Below are positions 1-10,007 of a stretch of DNA of 64,000 bases, piece by piece; positions within the stretch are counted from its first letter, which is position 1; each line of letters opens with the position of its first letter. The position numbers and the translations under genes are program-made. The stretch comes from Planctomycetaceae bacterium (GTDB taxonomy: Bacteria > Planctomycetota > Phycisphaerae > Sedimentisphaerales > Anaerohalosphaeraceae). Location of the stretch: assembly GCA_021372945.1 (NCBI GenBank), contig JAJFTK010000071.1:16718-80717 (forward strand). Reading direction: 5' to 3'. The notes under the pieces were generated by a model. It worked only from the letters and a program-made list of their open reading frames with translations, had not been told where the DNA came from and did not search any database.

Positions 1-2829
1 ACCTATGGCAACGGCGATCTGACGCTTTACGAACCCGGCAAGAACGGTTTGGCCGTCACTGAATTGGATGGGCAGCGGGCCTACAGCAACAAAGCCTCGC
101 GCTATCAGCGCATCATGATGCTTAACACCGTTGATATTGATCGACCCTATCTTGTGGATGTCTTCCGCGTCACCGGCGGAACAACACACGACTATGTCTG
201 GCACGGTTCGATCCGCTACGACCAAACGGCCCAGTGCAGCTTTGCGCTGACGCCGATGCCGGGCGAGTACCCGATGCTGGAAGGCTCCGAAGTCTGGGTC
301 GAGCCCACCAGTTCGGGCTCTTCATTTCCCTATTATGGGTTCTTTCGCGATATGAGCACAAATCCCTGCCCCGGCAATTTCCAGATAGCCTACCTGGATG
401 CAGGCCGCACATCGCCGCGCGACACAAAACTCTGGATGACGGCGGACCCGGCCCAATATACGGTCTATCTGGGCCGCACGCCCGTGCCGGCACGGGCCAG
501 CGGCGAACCTGACAATTGGTGGGTCAATGGTCTCTGGCGGCCCTCGACGATCATCCGCAAACGAGCGGCCTCGGGTCCATTGAATGACCTGTTCGTCAGC
601 GTGATCGAGCCGCTCAAGAAGGGGGCCGGGGCCATTCAGTCGGTTGAGCGATTGCCGATGACAGCAAGCGCGGTGGAATCCGTAGGGCTTCGCGTGACCT
701 TCACGGATGGACGCACTGATACCTATCTGGTCAATCTGCACAGCCCGCAAGTCGCAGGCGCAAGCGGCGGTTCGAGCACCATTTCAACCGCCGACGGCAG
801 CTATTCGCTGACTGGGCGCATCGGTCTGCAGATCACGGGGTCGGCCGATCCGCGCGTCTGGACGGTCAACGCAAGCGATTTCCAATATCCTGGCGGTTCG
901 TTAGCACCTTCGGTCGTGAATTACTCCGGTTCGATCATCGGCGAGACGCGCGTGCTGGACGGGGCTGCGTGCGATGCGCTCGTGACTGAGACGCCGCTGC
1001 CGCTGGGGACCGAACTTGGCGGCAAGCACCTGTCCATGACATTCGGCACGCTTTCCGGCAGCGGAAGGAACGGCATCAGCCAGATGTTCGAGATCGACCG
1101 GGTGATCCAATCGGGAAGCGAGTATCAGATTTGTCTGAAGCACGACCACTGCCTTGAGATCACAAATGCCCTCACCGTCAACGGCAGCGGCAGCGATATC
1201 TGGGGCACGGCCGACCAGTTCCATTATGCCTATCAGGCGCAAAGCGGCGATATGACGCTGACGGCGCGCGTGCTGAGCCAGGCGAACACGAATTCCTGGG
1301 CCAAATCCGGTCTCATGATCCGGCAAAGCACGGCCGCCAATTCTGCCTATGTGGGGCTTTACGTTACGCCGGGCAACGGCGTGAGCGTGCAGTACCGCGC
1401 CGCGACGGGCGCAGGCGCCATTGACTTTGGACGGTCAACCGGCCTGGCGGCTCCGCGCTGGCTGCGGTTGGCGCGTGCGGGCGACGTGTTTACCGCTTAT
1501 GAATCCGCCGATGGGGCCAATTGGTTACAGGTCGGCAGCGGCGGCATTGCCGTGCCGATGGCGTCCAGTGTTCTGGCCGGGCTGGCCGTCTGCTCGCACA
1601 ACAACAGCGCCCTGAATGCCACCAGCTTTGACAATGTCAGTCTTCCGCTTTCACTGACAGGTACCGATATCGGCGCTGTCGGCCTGGCAGGCAGCGTCGA
1701 GTACAGCACAATCACAGTCGAGCAAGTGGCTCCGCTGCGGACCTTCACGGGCGAAAACACCTTTGAGATCGCTTTATCGGATTCACAGGCGGCCGCTGCT
1801 CCGGCGACTCCGACGGGGTTGACGGCCATCGCCGGAAACAGGCAGATCAGTCTAAGCTGGGATGCCGCAGCAGACGCGGAAAGCTACCGCGTCAAGCGTG
1901 CGCTCGTGTCGGGCGGGCCTTACGAAACCATTGGCAATCCTGCAGCCGCCAATTTCACCGATATGAATGTCGTAAACGGAACGAGGTACTACTATGTCAT
2001 CTCGGCCGTCAACGACGCCGGCGAAAGTCTCAATTCGCCCCAGGTCAGCGCCGCCCCAAGCGTTTCGCTGCCGACGGGACTGGTAGCGCGTTATACGTTT
2101 GAAAGCGGCACGGCCGCTGACAGCAGCGGCAGCGCTAATCATGGCGTGCTCAACGGCGGCGTCAGTCCGGTCACGGACACACATCGCGGCAAGGTGCTCA
2201 GCTTTGACGGCGCAAACGGCAGCTATATCCGCGTGACCAACAGCCCCAGCCTCAATGCCGTCGCCGATCAGATCACGGTGGCCATGTGGCTCTATACGAA
2301 CACCACCGCCGTCCGCCAGCTTATCGAAAAGGGCGGCACGAGCGGCTCGGCGTGGTACACAGCGCCCTGGGGCATCCGCCTGGAAACGGACAGGCGGCTT
2401 CACCTGCACTGGGGCAACGTCGCAACCCTGTACAGCAGCGCAATTGCCGCCAATACATGGACGCATGTTGCTCTTGTCTATAACTCAACCCTCGGCTCCA
2501 ACCAGGCAAAGTTCTATATCAACGGCGTGCTCAATTCGCAGGCGGACTGGACCACGCTGCCGTCAACCAATACCAACGACCTGTTCATTGGGACCGATTT
2601 CTACAATAACACGTCGCGATGGGCTTTTATCGGCCGCATGGATGACGTCCGCATCTACAGCAGCGCACTAACCGCCGGACAGATCGCCGACCTGATGCTT
2701 TCCAAGCCCGGAGATCTCACGCTGGATGGAAACGTCGATATGGCAGATCTTGCTGAATTATCACGAGGCTGGCAAACGTTATACGACATAGACACGTTGT
2801 TTGAAGTGGCTTGCCACTGGCTTGAATAA
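1..2829 (+). CDS. Heparinase II/III-like secreted protein with FN3, LamG and dockerin-like tail (5' partial)
   Basis: The frame is open from base 1, so the real start lies upstream of the window; about 942 residues are visible. The first part (about residues 25-60) carries RPYLVDVFRV and GGTTHDYVWHG, a signature I associate with the beta-sandwich part of heparinase II/III-type polysaccharide lyases. A DUF1349/concanavalin-like domain follows (about 390-560), then a fibronectin III domain (about 600-690), a LamG-like domain beginning RYTFESG (about 700-890), and a short EF-hand-like tail (DLTLDGNVDMADLAEL) ending ACHWLE. It would act outside the cell on a uronic-acid-containing glycan. It is the first visible gene of a five-gene plus-strand operon and ends 15 bases before the GH29 gene. 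The lyase assignment rests on the remaining C-terminal part only; the catalytic alpha-barrel is not in view. Confidence 0.65.
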   Translation, partial: TYGNGDLTLYEPGKNGLAVTELDGQRAYSNKASRYQRIMMLNTVDIDRPYLVDVFRVTGGTTHDYVWHGSIRYDQTAQCSFALTPMPGEYPMLEGSEVWVEPTSSGSSFPYYGFFRDMSTNPCPGNFQIAYLDAGRTSPRDTKLWMTADPAQYTVYLGRTPVPARASGEPDNWWVNGLWRPSTIIRKRAASGPLNDLFVSVIEPLKKGAGAIQSVERLPMTASAVESVGLRVTFTDGRTDTYLVNLHSPQVAGASGGSSTISTADGSYSLTGRIGLQITGSADPRVWTVNASDFQYPGGSLAPSVVNYSGSIIGETRVLDGAACDALVTETPLPLGTELGGKHLSMTFGTLSGSGRNGISQMFEIDRVIQSGSEYQICLKHDHCLEITNALTVNGSGSDIWGTADQFHYAYQAQSGDMTLTARVLSQANTNSWAKSGLMIRQSTAANSAYVGLYVTPGNGVSVQYRAATGAGAIDFGRSTGLAAPRWLRLARAGDVFTAYESADGANWLQVGSGGIAVPMASSVLAGLAVCSHNNSALNATSFDNVSLPLSLTGTDIGAVGLAGSVEYSTITVEQVAPLRTFTGENTFEIALSDSQAAAAPATPTGLTAIAGNRQISLSWDAAADAESYRVKRALVSGGPYETIGNPAAANFTDMNVVNGTRYYYVISAVNDAGESLNSPQVSAAPSVSLPTGLVARYTFESGTAADSSGSANHGVLNGGVSPVTDTHRGKVLSFDGANGSYIRVTNSPSLNAVADQITVAMWLYTNTTAVRQLIEKGGTSGSAWYTAPWGIRLETDRRLHLHWGNVATLYSSAIAANTWTHVALVYNSTLGSNQAKFYINGVLNSQADWTTLPSTNTNDLFIGTDFYNNTSRWAFIGRMDDVRIYSSALTAGQIADLMLSKPGDLTLDGNVDMADLAELSRGWQTLYDIDTLFEVACHWLE

Positions 2830-2844
2830 CAAAAGAAAGGAATC

Positions 2845-4701
2845 ATGATGACGAAATGGATTTTGCTTTTCTGTACGATGGTATTTCCCGCCACTCTCGC
2901 CGCAGCGGCGGACACGGATGATCTTACGGTGTCGGGGCTTGTGCTCACGGAGCGGCAGAAACAGCCGGATATGGAATGGTGGCGTCAGTCCATGCAGAAC
3001 CGCGACCAGCGGCTCCAGTGGTGGCGCGATGCGCGCTTCGGGATGTTTATCCATTGGGGCGTCTATTCGGGTCCCGGCGGCGAATGGAAGGGCGAAAAGG
3101 TCAACGGCTATGCCGAGCACCTGATGCGCAAATGCAAGATCCCGCGGCAGGAATACCTGGAAGAAGTCGTTCACACGTTCAACCCGACTGAGTACGATCC
3201 GGTCGAATGGGTCTCAATGGCCAAGGCCGCCGGAATGGGATACATTGTTATCACCTCCAAGCACCACGACGGCTTTGCGATGTACGATTCCAAGGTTTCC
3301 GATTATGATATCGTGGATGCGACACCGTATGGCAAGGATATCTTAATGCGCCTGCGGGATGAATGCGTCAGGCAAGGCATCAAGTTCGGTGTCTATTACT
3401 CGCACGCGTTCGACTGGGAGCACCCCAACGCCCCCGGCAACGACTGGCAGTACCAGAATCCCGGCGGCGACCTGGGCCTCTTTGGCGGCGTGAAGTGGTA
3501 TGAACAGCACCCGGAAATGGTCCCGCGCATCCGCACGTATGTCGATGAAAAATCGATCCCGCAGATTCGCGAACTCATCGGCAACTACCAGCCTTCGCTG
3601 ATCTGGTTCGATACCTCAAGCAAACTGCCCGGCTCCGAACTCATGCGGATCCTAAAGGCCGTCCGCGAGGAAAGCACCGACGTGGTCGTCAACAGCCGTG
3701 TCGGCGGCGATGGCGGCAACTACGGCGACTACCGCTCGACGGCGGACAGGCCCGCCGAATTTGTCCCGGTCAGCGATCCTGACTGGGAAGGCATCCCGAC
3801 CACCAACGAATCCTACGGCTACAGCCGCCATGACCGCAGCCACAAGCCGCCGGCCCATTTTGTTCAACTCCTGGCAAAGGCCGTTAACCGCGGCGGCAAC
3901 CTGATGATGAATATCGGACCGATGGGCAATGGCCAGTTCGCGCCGGAAGATATTGCGATCCTCAGTGCGATCGCCGATTGGATGAAGTACTATAAGCATA
4001 CCGTCATCAGTGCTGTGCGTTCGCCTTTGCCGCTGCAGAACTGGGGCGCGGTGACCCGCAAAGAGAACACGCTCTACCTGCACGTCTTCGAGTGGCCGGC
4101 CGACCAGAAACTTGTTTTGGCCGGGCTTAAGAATAAGCTTGTCTCTGTGGAGATGTTGAATAAGGATAAGAAGGAACCGCTTGCTTTCTCTCGCGTTAAT
4201 CCGATGGATACCCGGATAGCGCTTCCAAAGAATGCGCCCGATTCGATGGACAGCGTTATTGAAGTTGTGTTCGAGGGCGGGCCGGATGTCGTCAAGTCGC
4301 GCCTGCTGGATGCGGGCAGGGCCAATCGCTTGCACGTGTTCGACAGCGACGTTCACGATCGCGTGCGTTTCCTGGACGGCAAAACGAACCGCGACTGCAC
4401 AACGGAGTGGGACGATCCTAAAGCTATTCTCACCTGGAATGTGCGGAACGATGCGCCCGCCGATTTCAATATCCAGCTGATAACGGTTCTGAAAACTTCG
4501 AGCGGCGGCACATGCGAGCTAAAGATCGACGGGCAGGTCATTCCGGCAGCGATCGGCAAAGAGCCGGTTACCGGCGCCGGACGCATGGCCCTGGCGGAAG
4601 GGGAGCATGTGATCAGCATTCGCCCGCTCGAATCCAACAAAGGCAAATCGATCCAGCTTCGCGCTGTCGATCTGGTACCCGTTTTAGAAAAGGAAATCTA
4701 A
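2845..4701 (+). CDS. Alpha-L-fucosidase, GH29
   Basis: GH29 enzymes release alpha-L-fucose with retention of configuration. The signature is clear: RFGMFIHWGVYSGPGGEW near residue 65, VITSKHHDGFAMYDSK, ATPYGKD, and IWFDTSS with the expected nucleophile Asp256. A signal peptide (MMTKWILLFCTMVFPATLAAAAD) indicates export. At 618 residues it is longer than a bare GH29 core; the extra C-terminal 150 residues look like a beta-sandwich. ATG at 2845 and 2848 are both possible; AAAGG at 2836-2840 supports either. The stop codon shares one base with the ATG of the next gene (TAATG), suggesting translational coupling with the GH2 fusion enzyme. Confidence 0.92.
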   Translation: MMTKWILLFCTMVFPATLAAAADTDDLTVSGLVLTERQKQPDMEWWRQSMQNRDQRLQWWRDARFGMFIHWGVYSGPGGEWKGEKVNGYAEHLMRKCKIPRQEYLEEVVHTFNPTEYDPVEWVSMAKAAGMGYIVITSKHHDGFAMYDSKVSDYDIVDATPYGKDILMRLRDECVRQGIKFGVYYSHAFDWEHPNAPGNDWQYQNPGGDLGLFGGVKWYEQHPEMVPRIRTYVDEKSIPQIRELIGNYQPSLIWFDTSSKLPGSELMRILKAVREESTDVVVNSRVGGDGGNYGDYRSTADRPAEFVPVSDPDWEGIPTTNESYGYSRHDRSHKPPAHFVQLLAKAVNRGGNLMMNIGPMGNGQFAPEDIAILSAIADWMKYYKHTVISAVRSPLPLQNWGAVTRKENTLYLHVFEWPADQKLVLAGLKNKLVSVEMLNKDKKEPLAFSRVNPMDTRIALPKNAPDSMDSVIEVVFEGGPDVVKSRLLDAGRANRLHVFDSDVHDRVRFLDGKTNRDCTTEWDDPKAILTWNVRNDAPADFNIQLITVLKTSSGGTCELKIDGQVIPAAIGKEPVTGAGRMALAEGEHVISIRPLESNKGKSIQLRAVDLVPVLEKEI

Positions 4702-7700
4702 TGATCAGGATGATGCAGTATTCAATAACTGTTCTGACATTTCTAACGGTTATCGCGGGCAGTGCGCCTGCCGAGTCGAAGAGGCTTGCGGACAATTGGG
4801 AATTTTATCGCGGCGATCTGGGCGGCGTGTGGGAGGCGCTTCGAAGCGATAAGCTCAGCGGCGGGCTGCCGGTGTGGGAGAAGGTCCGTTTGCCGCACTG
4901 TTATAATGCCTTCGATTCGGTTGACCCGGATACGCCCTATTACCAGGGCCCGGCGTGGTATCGCACGCAGCTCAAGATCGACAATCCGTATCCCGGCGGC
5001 CGGACGCTTTTGCATTTTGAGGGAGCCGGACAAAAAGCGGATATCTATATTGATCAGCAAAAGATTGCTTCGCACGTCGGCGGCTATAACGAGTTCATCG
5101 TGGATATTACCGATGGGGTTGACGCTTACGAGAAGCAGCCTTATTTCGCAAAGCAGTCGCCGGATCGCATGGCCAAGCCGGGCGTGATTCCGCTGACGAT
5201 CCGCTGCGACAACTCGCGCGACCTGGAGTCGATCCCGTCCAGCCTGAGCGATTTCAACGTTTACGGCGGGCTGTACCGCTACGTCAATCTGGTGTATGTG
5301 CCCGCGGTCTCGTTCGAATCCGTGCACATTAAGACGGAGCATCAGGCGGACAGTTGGAAAGTCTTCGTAAAGGGGAATATTTTTAATCCCGCTGGGAAGA
5401 ACGATAACGTCACGGCGGCCGTTCGCATCCTGGCGCCCGACGGCACGCAGGTGTTGAAAACGGAAAAGTCGTTTGCCGCAAATCAGCGATCGATTGATCT
5501 GCTGGAGACTGAACTGTCCAACCCTGTCCTCTGGTCCACCGATAACCCGCGGCTCTATCAGTGTGTGGTCGATCTGAAAGGCCCTGATGGAAACTTTTCA
5601 ATGACCGAAGGTTTCGGCTTTCGTTGGTTTGAGTTTGCGGAAAAGGGGCCGTTCTACCTGAACGGCGAACGCCTTTTGCTTCGCGGCACGCACCGCCACG
5701 AGGACCATGCCGGCCTTGCCGCCGCCATGACAGAAGACCTGATTCAAAAAGAGATGCGCCTGATGAAAGACATGGGCGTGAATTTCATTCGCCTTGGGCA
5801 CTATCCGCAATCCAGGTACGTGCTGGATCTGTGTGACGAACTCGGAATCCTGGTCTGGGAAGAGATCCCATGGTGCCGCGGCGGCGTGGGCGGCGACGCC
5901 TACCGGCAGCAGGCCCGCAACGCACTCCAGACCATGATCCATCAGCATCGCAATCATCCCTCTGTCATCATTTGGGGCCTTGGCAACGAGAACGACTGGC
6001 CGGGCGATTTTGAGACGTTCGATAAAGAGCAGATCCGAGCGTTTATGAGCGAATTGAACGATCTGGCGCATTCGCTGGACCCCCAGCGAAAGACGGCCAT
6101 CCGCCGCTGCAATTTCTGCAGCGACATCGTCGATGTCTATTCGCCCTCGATCTGGGCCGGGTGGTATCGCGGCAAGTTTATCGAATACAAAGACGTGTCC
6201 GAAAGCGAGATGAAGAAAGTCAACCATTTCCTGCATGTGGAATGGGGCGGCGACAGTCACGCCGGAAGGCATTCGGAGAACCCTTATGCCTCTGTGATGG
6301 GCGTCGAGGCATCCGGGCAGGCGGATGAAAGGGGGCTGGATTACCTGATGACCGGCGGGCAGGCCCGTGCCTCTAAAGACGGCGACTGGTCCGAAAGCTA
6401 CATCTGTGACCTGATCGACTGGCACCTGAAAGAACAGGAAACCATGGACTGGCTTACCGGTACGGCCTTTTGGATCTTCAAGGACTTTTCGACGCCGCTT
6501 CGGCCGGACAATCCGATCCCGTATATGAATCAGAAAGGCGCGGTCGAGCGCGATTTGACGCCAAAAGAAGCCTATTACGTTTATCAGTCGTACTGGACGC
6601 AAAAGCCGATGGTGCGGATCTATGCGCATAGCTGGCCGGTTCGCTGGGGCAAACGCGACGAAGAAAAGACGGTCAAGGTCTATTCCAACTGCGCGCAGGC
6701 GGAGCTGTTTGTCAATGGCAAGTCCGCCGGCGTCAAAGAGCGCAATAGCCAGGATTTCCCCGCCGCGGGCCTGCGCTGGTCCGTCAAATTCAAGAACGGG
6801 ATAAACCACCTACAGGCCATCGCCCGCAAGGACGGCGTCGAAGTCGTTGACGAGATCACGTTCCGCTATGAAACCCGCCAGTGGAAAAAGCCCGCTCGTC
6901 TGTCGCTCAGAATGATGGCCAGACACGCTGATCGCGTCACGCTGCAGGCCGAACTGCTGGATGAGAAAGGTGTGATTTGCCTTGATGCGCGAGATTTTGT
7001 CCAGTTCGGCTCAACCGGCGATGGAACCTTGATCGATAATCTTGGAACGGTTCGAGGCGCACGCAAGGTGCAGCTTGCCAACGGCCGCGCGCAGATCGAC
7101 ATTCGGCTCAATAAAGGCAGATCAGCTGCCAGCGTCACGGGCCTTGACCTGCCGACGGCGTTTCTTGAAATCGCGCCCATTGCGGAAGAGCCGCAATTAA
7201 AGAGCATGACCCGAGCGCAGCAGGCATTGGAGGTTGCCCAAATCGACCGCCAGCGCATTTTAAAGCTGGCGGATTCGTACCTGTCAGCCGCTGCCATTTC
7301 GATTCGCGATTACCCGGCGCCGTTCGAACCGGCCAAACCGGGAGACTTCTATTCGATGGGCGATTACTGGTGGCCCAATCCGGATACCGCTGACGGCCTG
7401 CCGTATATTCAGCGCGACGGTCAATCCAATCCGGGCAATTTCATCGCACATCGGATGGCGATCCGCCGGCTGCGCGACGCGGTTGCGGCATTAGCGGCCG
7501 CTTACGCGCTGGAAGGCAACGAAGCGTATGCGCAGAAGGCGGTTGAATTGCTGAAGGTGTTCTTTGTTGATGAAGATAGGAAGATGAACCCGCACCTGCT
7601 TTACGCGCAGGCGATTCCGGGCGTCAGCACCGGCCGCGGCATCGGGATCATCGATACCCTGCACCTGGCTGAGGTGCCGCTTGCCGTCGAAGCCTTGAAC

Positions 7701-8357
7701 TCATCCAAGGCGCTTACGCGCGAGATTCTGGCAGGCCTCAAACAGTGGTTTGCGGCGTACTCTGAATGGATGGTGACCCATCCGCAAGGTATCGCGGAAC
7801 TCAACGCGGCCAATAACCATAGCGTCGCTTACCTTGTGCAATTGGCCTCATTCGCGCGACTGACGGGCGATGCGGCCAAACTGGAGCTTGCGCGAAACCG
7901 CTTCAAAGAGATCGTGGCCCAGCAGATGGATCTGGACGGCAGCTTTCCGGCGGAACTGGCGCGGACAAAACCATACGGCTATTCCATTTTTCAGCTGGAT
8001 AATATGAGCCTGCTGTGCCAACTGCTCTCGACGGAATCGGAAAACCAGTGGACCTTCGAGCTTGCGGACGGGCGGACGATGTCAAAGGCGATCGAGTTCC
8101 TCTATCCTTACCTGCAAGACCGGGCTAACTGGCCTTATCCGGCGGACATCGAGCATTTCAATCAATGGCCCGTGCGGCAGCCGTCTCTTCTGCTGGCAGG
8201 GTTGGCGCTTGGGCGAGCGGATTACCTGGAGCTTTGGAAGACGCTGGAGGCCGATCCTCAAGATTTGGAGATCCGCCGGAACATGGCGGTAACCCAGCCC
8301 GTTCTTTGGCTTATCCATGAACACGATGTCCCACTGCTCGGTAAAAATGTTAAATAA
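4701..8357 (+). CDS. GH2 glycosidase fused to an alginate-lyase-like domain
   Basis: This is a two-enzyme fusion of 1218 residues. Residues about 25-780 form a GH2 enzyme (beta-galactosidase/glucuronidase type): jelly-roll start with LPHCYNAFD, the TIM barrel with NHPSVIIWGLGNEND (acid/base Glu430) and HVEWGGD (nucleophile Glu514). From about residue 830 the protein continues as an alginate_lyase (PF05426)-type alpha/alpha toroid with DYWWPNP, GLPYIQRDG and the catalytic-type NNHS (Asn1038-Asn1039-His1040). The frame stays open 63 codons upstream, but ATG 4701 is preferred because AGGAAA lies just upstream, it couples to the previous stop, and it starts a clean signal peptide (ITVLTFLTVIAGSAPAE). 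A secreted enzyme joining exo-hydrolysis of beta-linked sugars to eliminative cleavage of a uronan is inferred; substrate unknown. Confidence 0.88.
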   Translation: MIRMMQYSITVLTFLTVIAGSAPAESKRLADNWEFYRGDLGGVWEALRSDKLSGGLPVWEKVRLPHCYNAFDSVDPDTPYYQGPAWYRTQLKIDNPYPGGRTLLHFEGAGQKADIYIDQQKIASHVGGYNEFIVDITDGVDAYEKQPYFAKQSPDRMAKPGVIPLTIRCDNSRDLESIPSSLSDFNVYGGLYRYVNLVYVPAVSFESVHIKTEHQADSWKVFVKGNIFNPAGKNDNVTAAVRILAPDGTQVLKTEKSFAANQRSIDLLETELSNPVLWSTDNPRLYQCVVDLKGPDGNFSMTEGFGFRWFEFAEKGPFYLNGERLLLRGTHRHEDHAGLAAAMTEDLIQKEMRLMKDMGVNFIRLGHYPQSRYVLDLCDELGILVWEEIPWCRGGVGGDAYRQQARNALQTMIHQHRNHPSVIIWGLGNENDWPGDFETFDKEQIRAFMSELNDLAHSLDPQRKTAIRRCNFCSDIVDVYSPSIWAGWYRGKFIEYKDVSESEMKKVNHFLHVEWGGDSHAGRHSENPYASVMGVEASGQADERGLDYLMTGGQARASKDGDWSESYICDLIDWHLKEQETMDWLTGTAFWIFKDFSTPLRPDNPIPYMNQKGAVERDLTPKEAYYVYQSYWTQKPMVRIYAHSWPVRWGKRDEEKTVKVYSNCAQAELFVNGKSAGVKERNSQDFPAAGLRWSVKFKNGINHLQAIARKDGVEVVDEITFRYETRQWKKPARLSLRMMARHADRVTLQAELLDEKGVICLDARDFVQFGSTGDGTLIDNLGTVRGARKVQLANGRAQIDIRLNKGRSAASVTGLDLPTAFLEIAPIAEEPQLKSMTRAQQALEVAQIDRQRILKLADSYLSAAAISIRDYPAPFEPAKPGDFYSMGDYWWPNPDTADGLPYIQRDGQSNPGNFIAHRMAIRRLRDAVAALAAAYALEGNEAYAQKAVELLKVFFVDEDRKMNPHLLYAQAIPGVSTGRGIGIIDTLHLAEVPLAVEALNSSKALTREILAGLKQWFAAYSEWMVTHPQGIAELNAANNHSVAYLVQLASFARLTGDAAKLELARNRFKEIVAQQMDLDGSFPAELARTKPYGYSIFQLDNMSLLCQLLSTESENQWTFELADGRTMSKAIEFLYPYLQDRANWPYPADIEHFNQWPVRQPSLLLAGLALGRADYLELWKTLEADPQDLEIRRNMAVTQPVLWLIHEHDVPLLGKNVK

Positions 8358-8382
8358 TCCATTTCATTTTGAAAGGACTAAA

Positions 8383-9969
8383 ATGCGAATCGGAACATTC
8401 AGCTATTTAATTGCAGCCATACTATGGACGGGCGCGTCTATGCTTGAGGCAGCCCAGACAGAGCAGCCTTCACAACAGGCCAAAGCGGCCCCTGAAGTCC
8501 GAACACCCAAGGCGCCCGCGACGCCTCGCATTAATGGCGCTTCGATCTTTGGCGTGCGGCCCGGACATCCGTTTCTTTATCAAATCCCCGCTACAGGCGA
8601 GCGGCCGATGACGTTTTCCACTCCAGACCTGCCGGAAGGACTTCAGCTTGATTCGAAAACGGGCTTGATCACCGGTATGCTGAAAAGTGCCGGCGAGTTT
8701 ACACTTGTCCTCAAAGCGGAAAACGCGCTTGGAACCAACGAGAAGAAGTTTAAGATCGTCGTTGGCGAGACGATTGCCCTGACGCCGCCGCTCGGATGGA
8801 ACAGTTGGAATTGCTGGGGACCGATGGTCGATGCTGACAAGGTGCTCAAAAGCGCCAAGGCCATGGTCTCTTCCGGCCTGATCCAGCACGGATGGTCCTA
8901 CATCAATATCGATGATGCCTGGCAGGGCGTACGCGGAGGTGAGTTTAACGGCATCCAGGGCAATGAAAAATTCTCGGACATGAAAGGTCTGTGCGATGCC
9001 ATTCACGCCATGGGCCTCAAGGTCGGTATTTATTCCACGCCGTGGACGACCTCCTATGCCGAATACATCGGCAGTTCATCCGAGAATCCCGAAGGAACGT
9101 GGCAAAAGCCCACGATCCCCAAGAAGGGCAACCTGAATAAGAAAACCCTCCCCTGGGCCATCGGCCAGTATTCCTTCGCCGTCAATGACGCCAAACAATG
9201 GGCCGCCTGGGGGATCGATTATCTCAAGTATGACTGGAACCCCAACGAGGAACCTGAGACCCGCCAGATGTACGATGCCCTGCGCGCCAGCGGCCGCGAC
9301 ATCGTCCTGAGCCTCTCGAACAGCATGCCGTTTGCCAACGTGCCGGTGCTGTCGAAGATCGCCAACTGCTGGCGAACCACCGGCGACATTCGCGATAACT
9401 GGCAATCCATGAGCAGCAAGGGTTTCGGCCAGGATAAGTGGGCGCCCTATCAGAGCCGGGGCCACTGGAACGACCCCGATATGCTGGTGATAGGCTTTGT
9501 CGGAGGTTGGGGCGGCCGCGCCCCCAAGCCCAGCGGCCTGACGCCTGACGAGCAATACACGCACATTACCCTCTGGTCCCTGGTCTCTTCGCCGCTGCTG
9601 ATCGGATGCGATATGGAACGGCTGGATGAATTTACGTTCAACCTCTTGTCCAATGACGAGGTACTGGCCGTCAGCCAGGATGCGCTCGGGCGGCAGGGGA
9701 CTTGCGCGGCCAAATCCGGACCGGAGGATACGCTGAGGATCTATGCCAAAGACCTGGAAGACGGCTCCAAGGCGATTGGTCTTTTCAACATGGGCGATCA
9801 GCCCGCGGAGGTTACGGCCAAATGGTCCGATCTGCAGCTTTCCGGCTCGGCGGCTGTTCGCGACCTCTGGCGGCAAAAAGATCTTGGTAATTTCGATTCA
9901 CAGGTTATAATGACGGTCGCCCCGCATGGCGCCGAACTGCTGAAGGTCTCAGCGCTGACTGCAAAGTAG
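8383..9969 (+). CDS. Alpha-galactosidase, GH27, with N-terminal putative Ig domain
   Basis: Clan GH-D retaining enzyme that releases terminal alpha-galactose. A signal peptide (GTFSYLIAAILWTGASMLEA) is followed by a putative-Ig domain (about residues 40-125, FSTPDLPEGLQLDSKTG) and the GH27 barrel: PPLGWNSWNCWG, YINIDDAWQG, LKYDWN (nucleophile Asp284) and WRTTGDIRDNW (acid/base Asp335), then GHWNDPDMLVIG. The frame is open 22 codons upstream, inside the end of the GH2 gene, but GAAAGG at 8371-8376 and the signal peptide fix ATG 8383. It follows the GH2 fusion by 25 bases in the same operon. Length (about 528 residues) fits GH27 plus one extra domain. Galactose could be an additional target instead of arabinopyranose, which some GH27 members prefer. 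Confidence 0.92.
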   Translation: MRIGTFSYLIAAILWTGASMLEAAQTEQPSQQAKAAPEVRTPKAPATPRINGASIFGVRPGHPFLYQIPATGERPMTFSTPDLPEGLQLDSKTGLITGMLKSAGEFTLVLKAENALGTNEKKFKIVVGETIALTPPLGWNSWNCWGPMVDADKVLKSAKAMVSSGLIQHGWSYINIDDAWQGVRGGEFNGIQGNEKFSDMKGLCDAIHAMGLKVGIYSTPWTTSYAEYIGSSSENPEGTWQKPTIPKKGNLNKKTLPWAIGQYSFAVNDAKQWAAWGIDYLKYDWNPNEEPETRQMYDALRASGRDIVLSLSNSMPFANVPVLSKIANCWRTTGDIRDNWQSMSSKGFGQDKWAPYQSRGHWNDPDMLVIGFVGGWGGRAPKPSGLTPDEQYTHITLWSLVSSPLLIGCDMERLDEFTFNLLSNDEVLAVSQDALGRQGTCAAKSGPEDTLRIYAKDLEDGSKAIGLFNMGDQPAEVTAKWSDLQLSGSAAVRDLWRQKDLGNFDSQVIMTVAPHGAELLKVSALTAK

Positions 9970-10007
9970 GCCAACTTGAAACGAAATAGTATGCAGGAGA
10001 GAATGGA

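Noticed and set aside
5598-6809. 403-codon minus-strand frame opposite the GH2 enzyme
   Set aside because: Shadow of the GH2 catalytic domain, whose active-site motifs are all intact on the plus strand.
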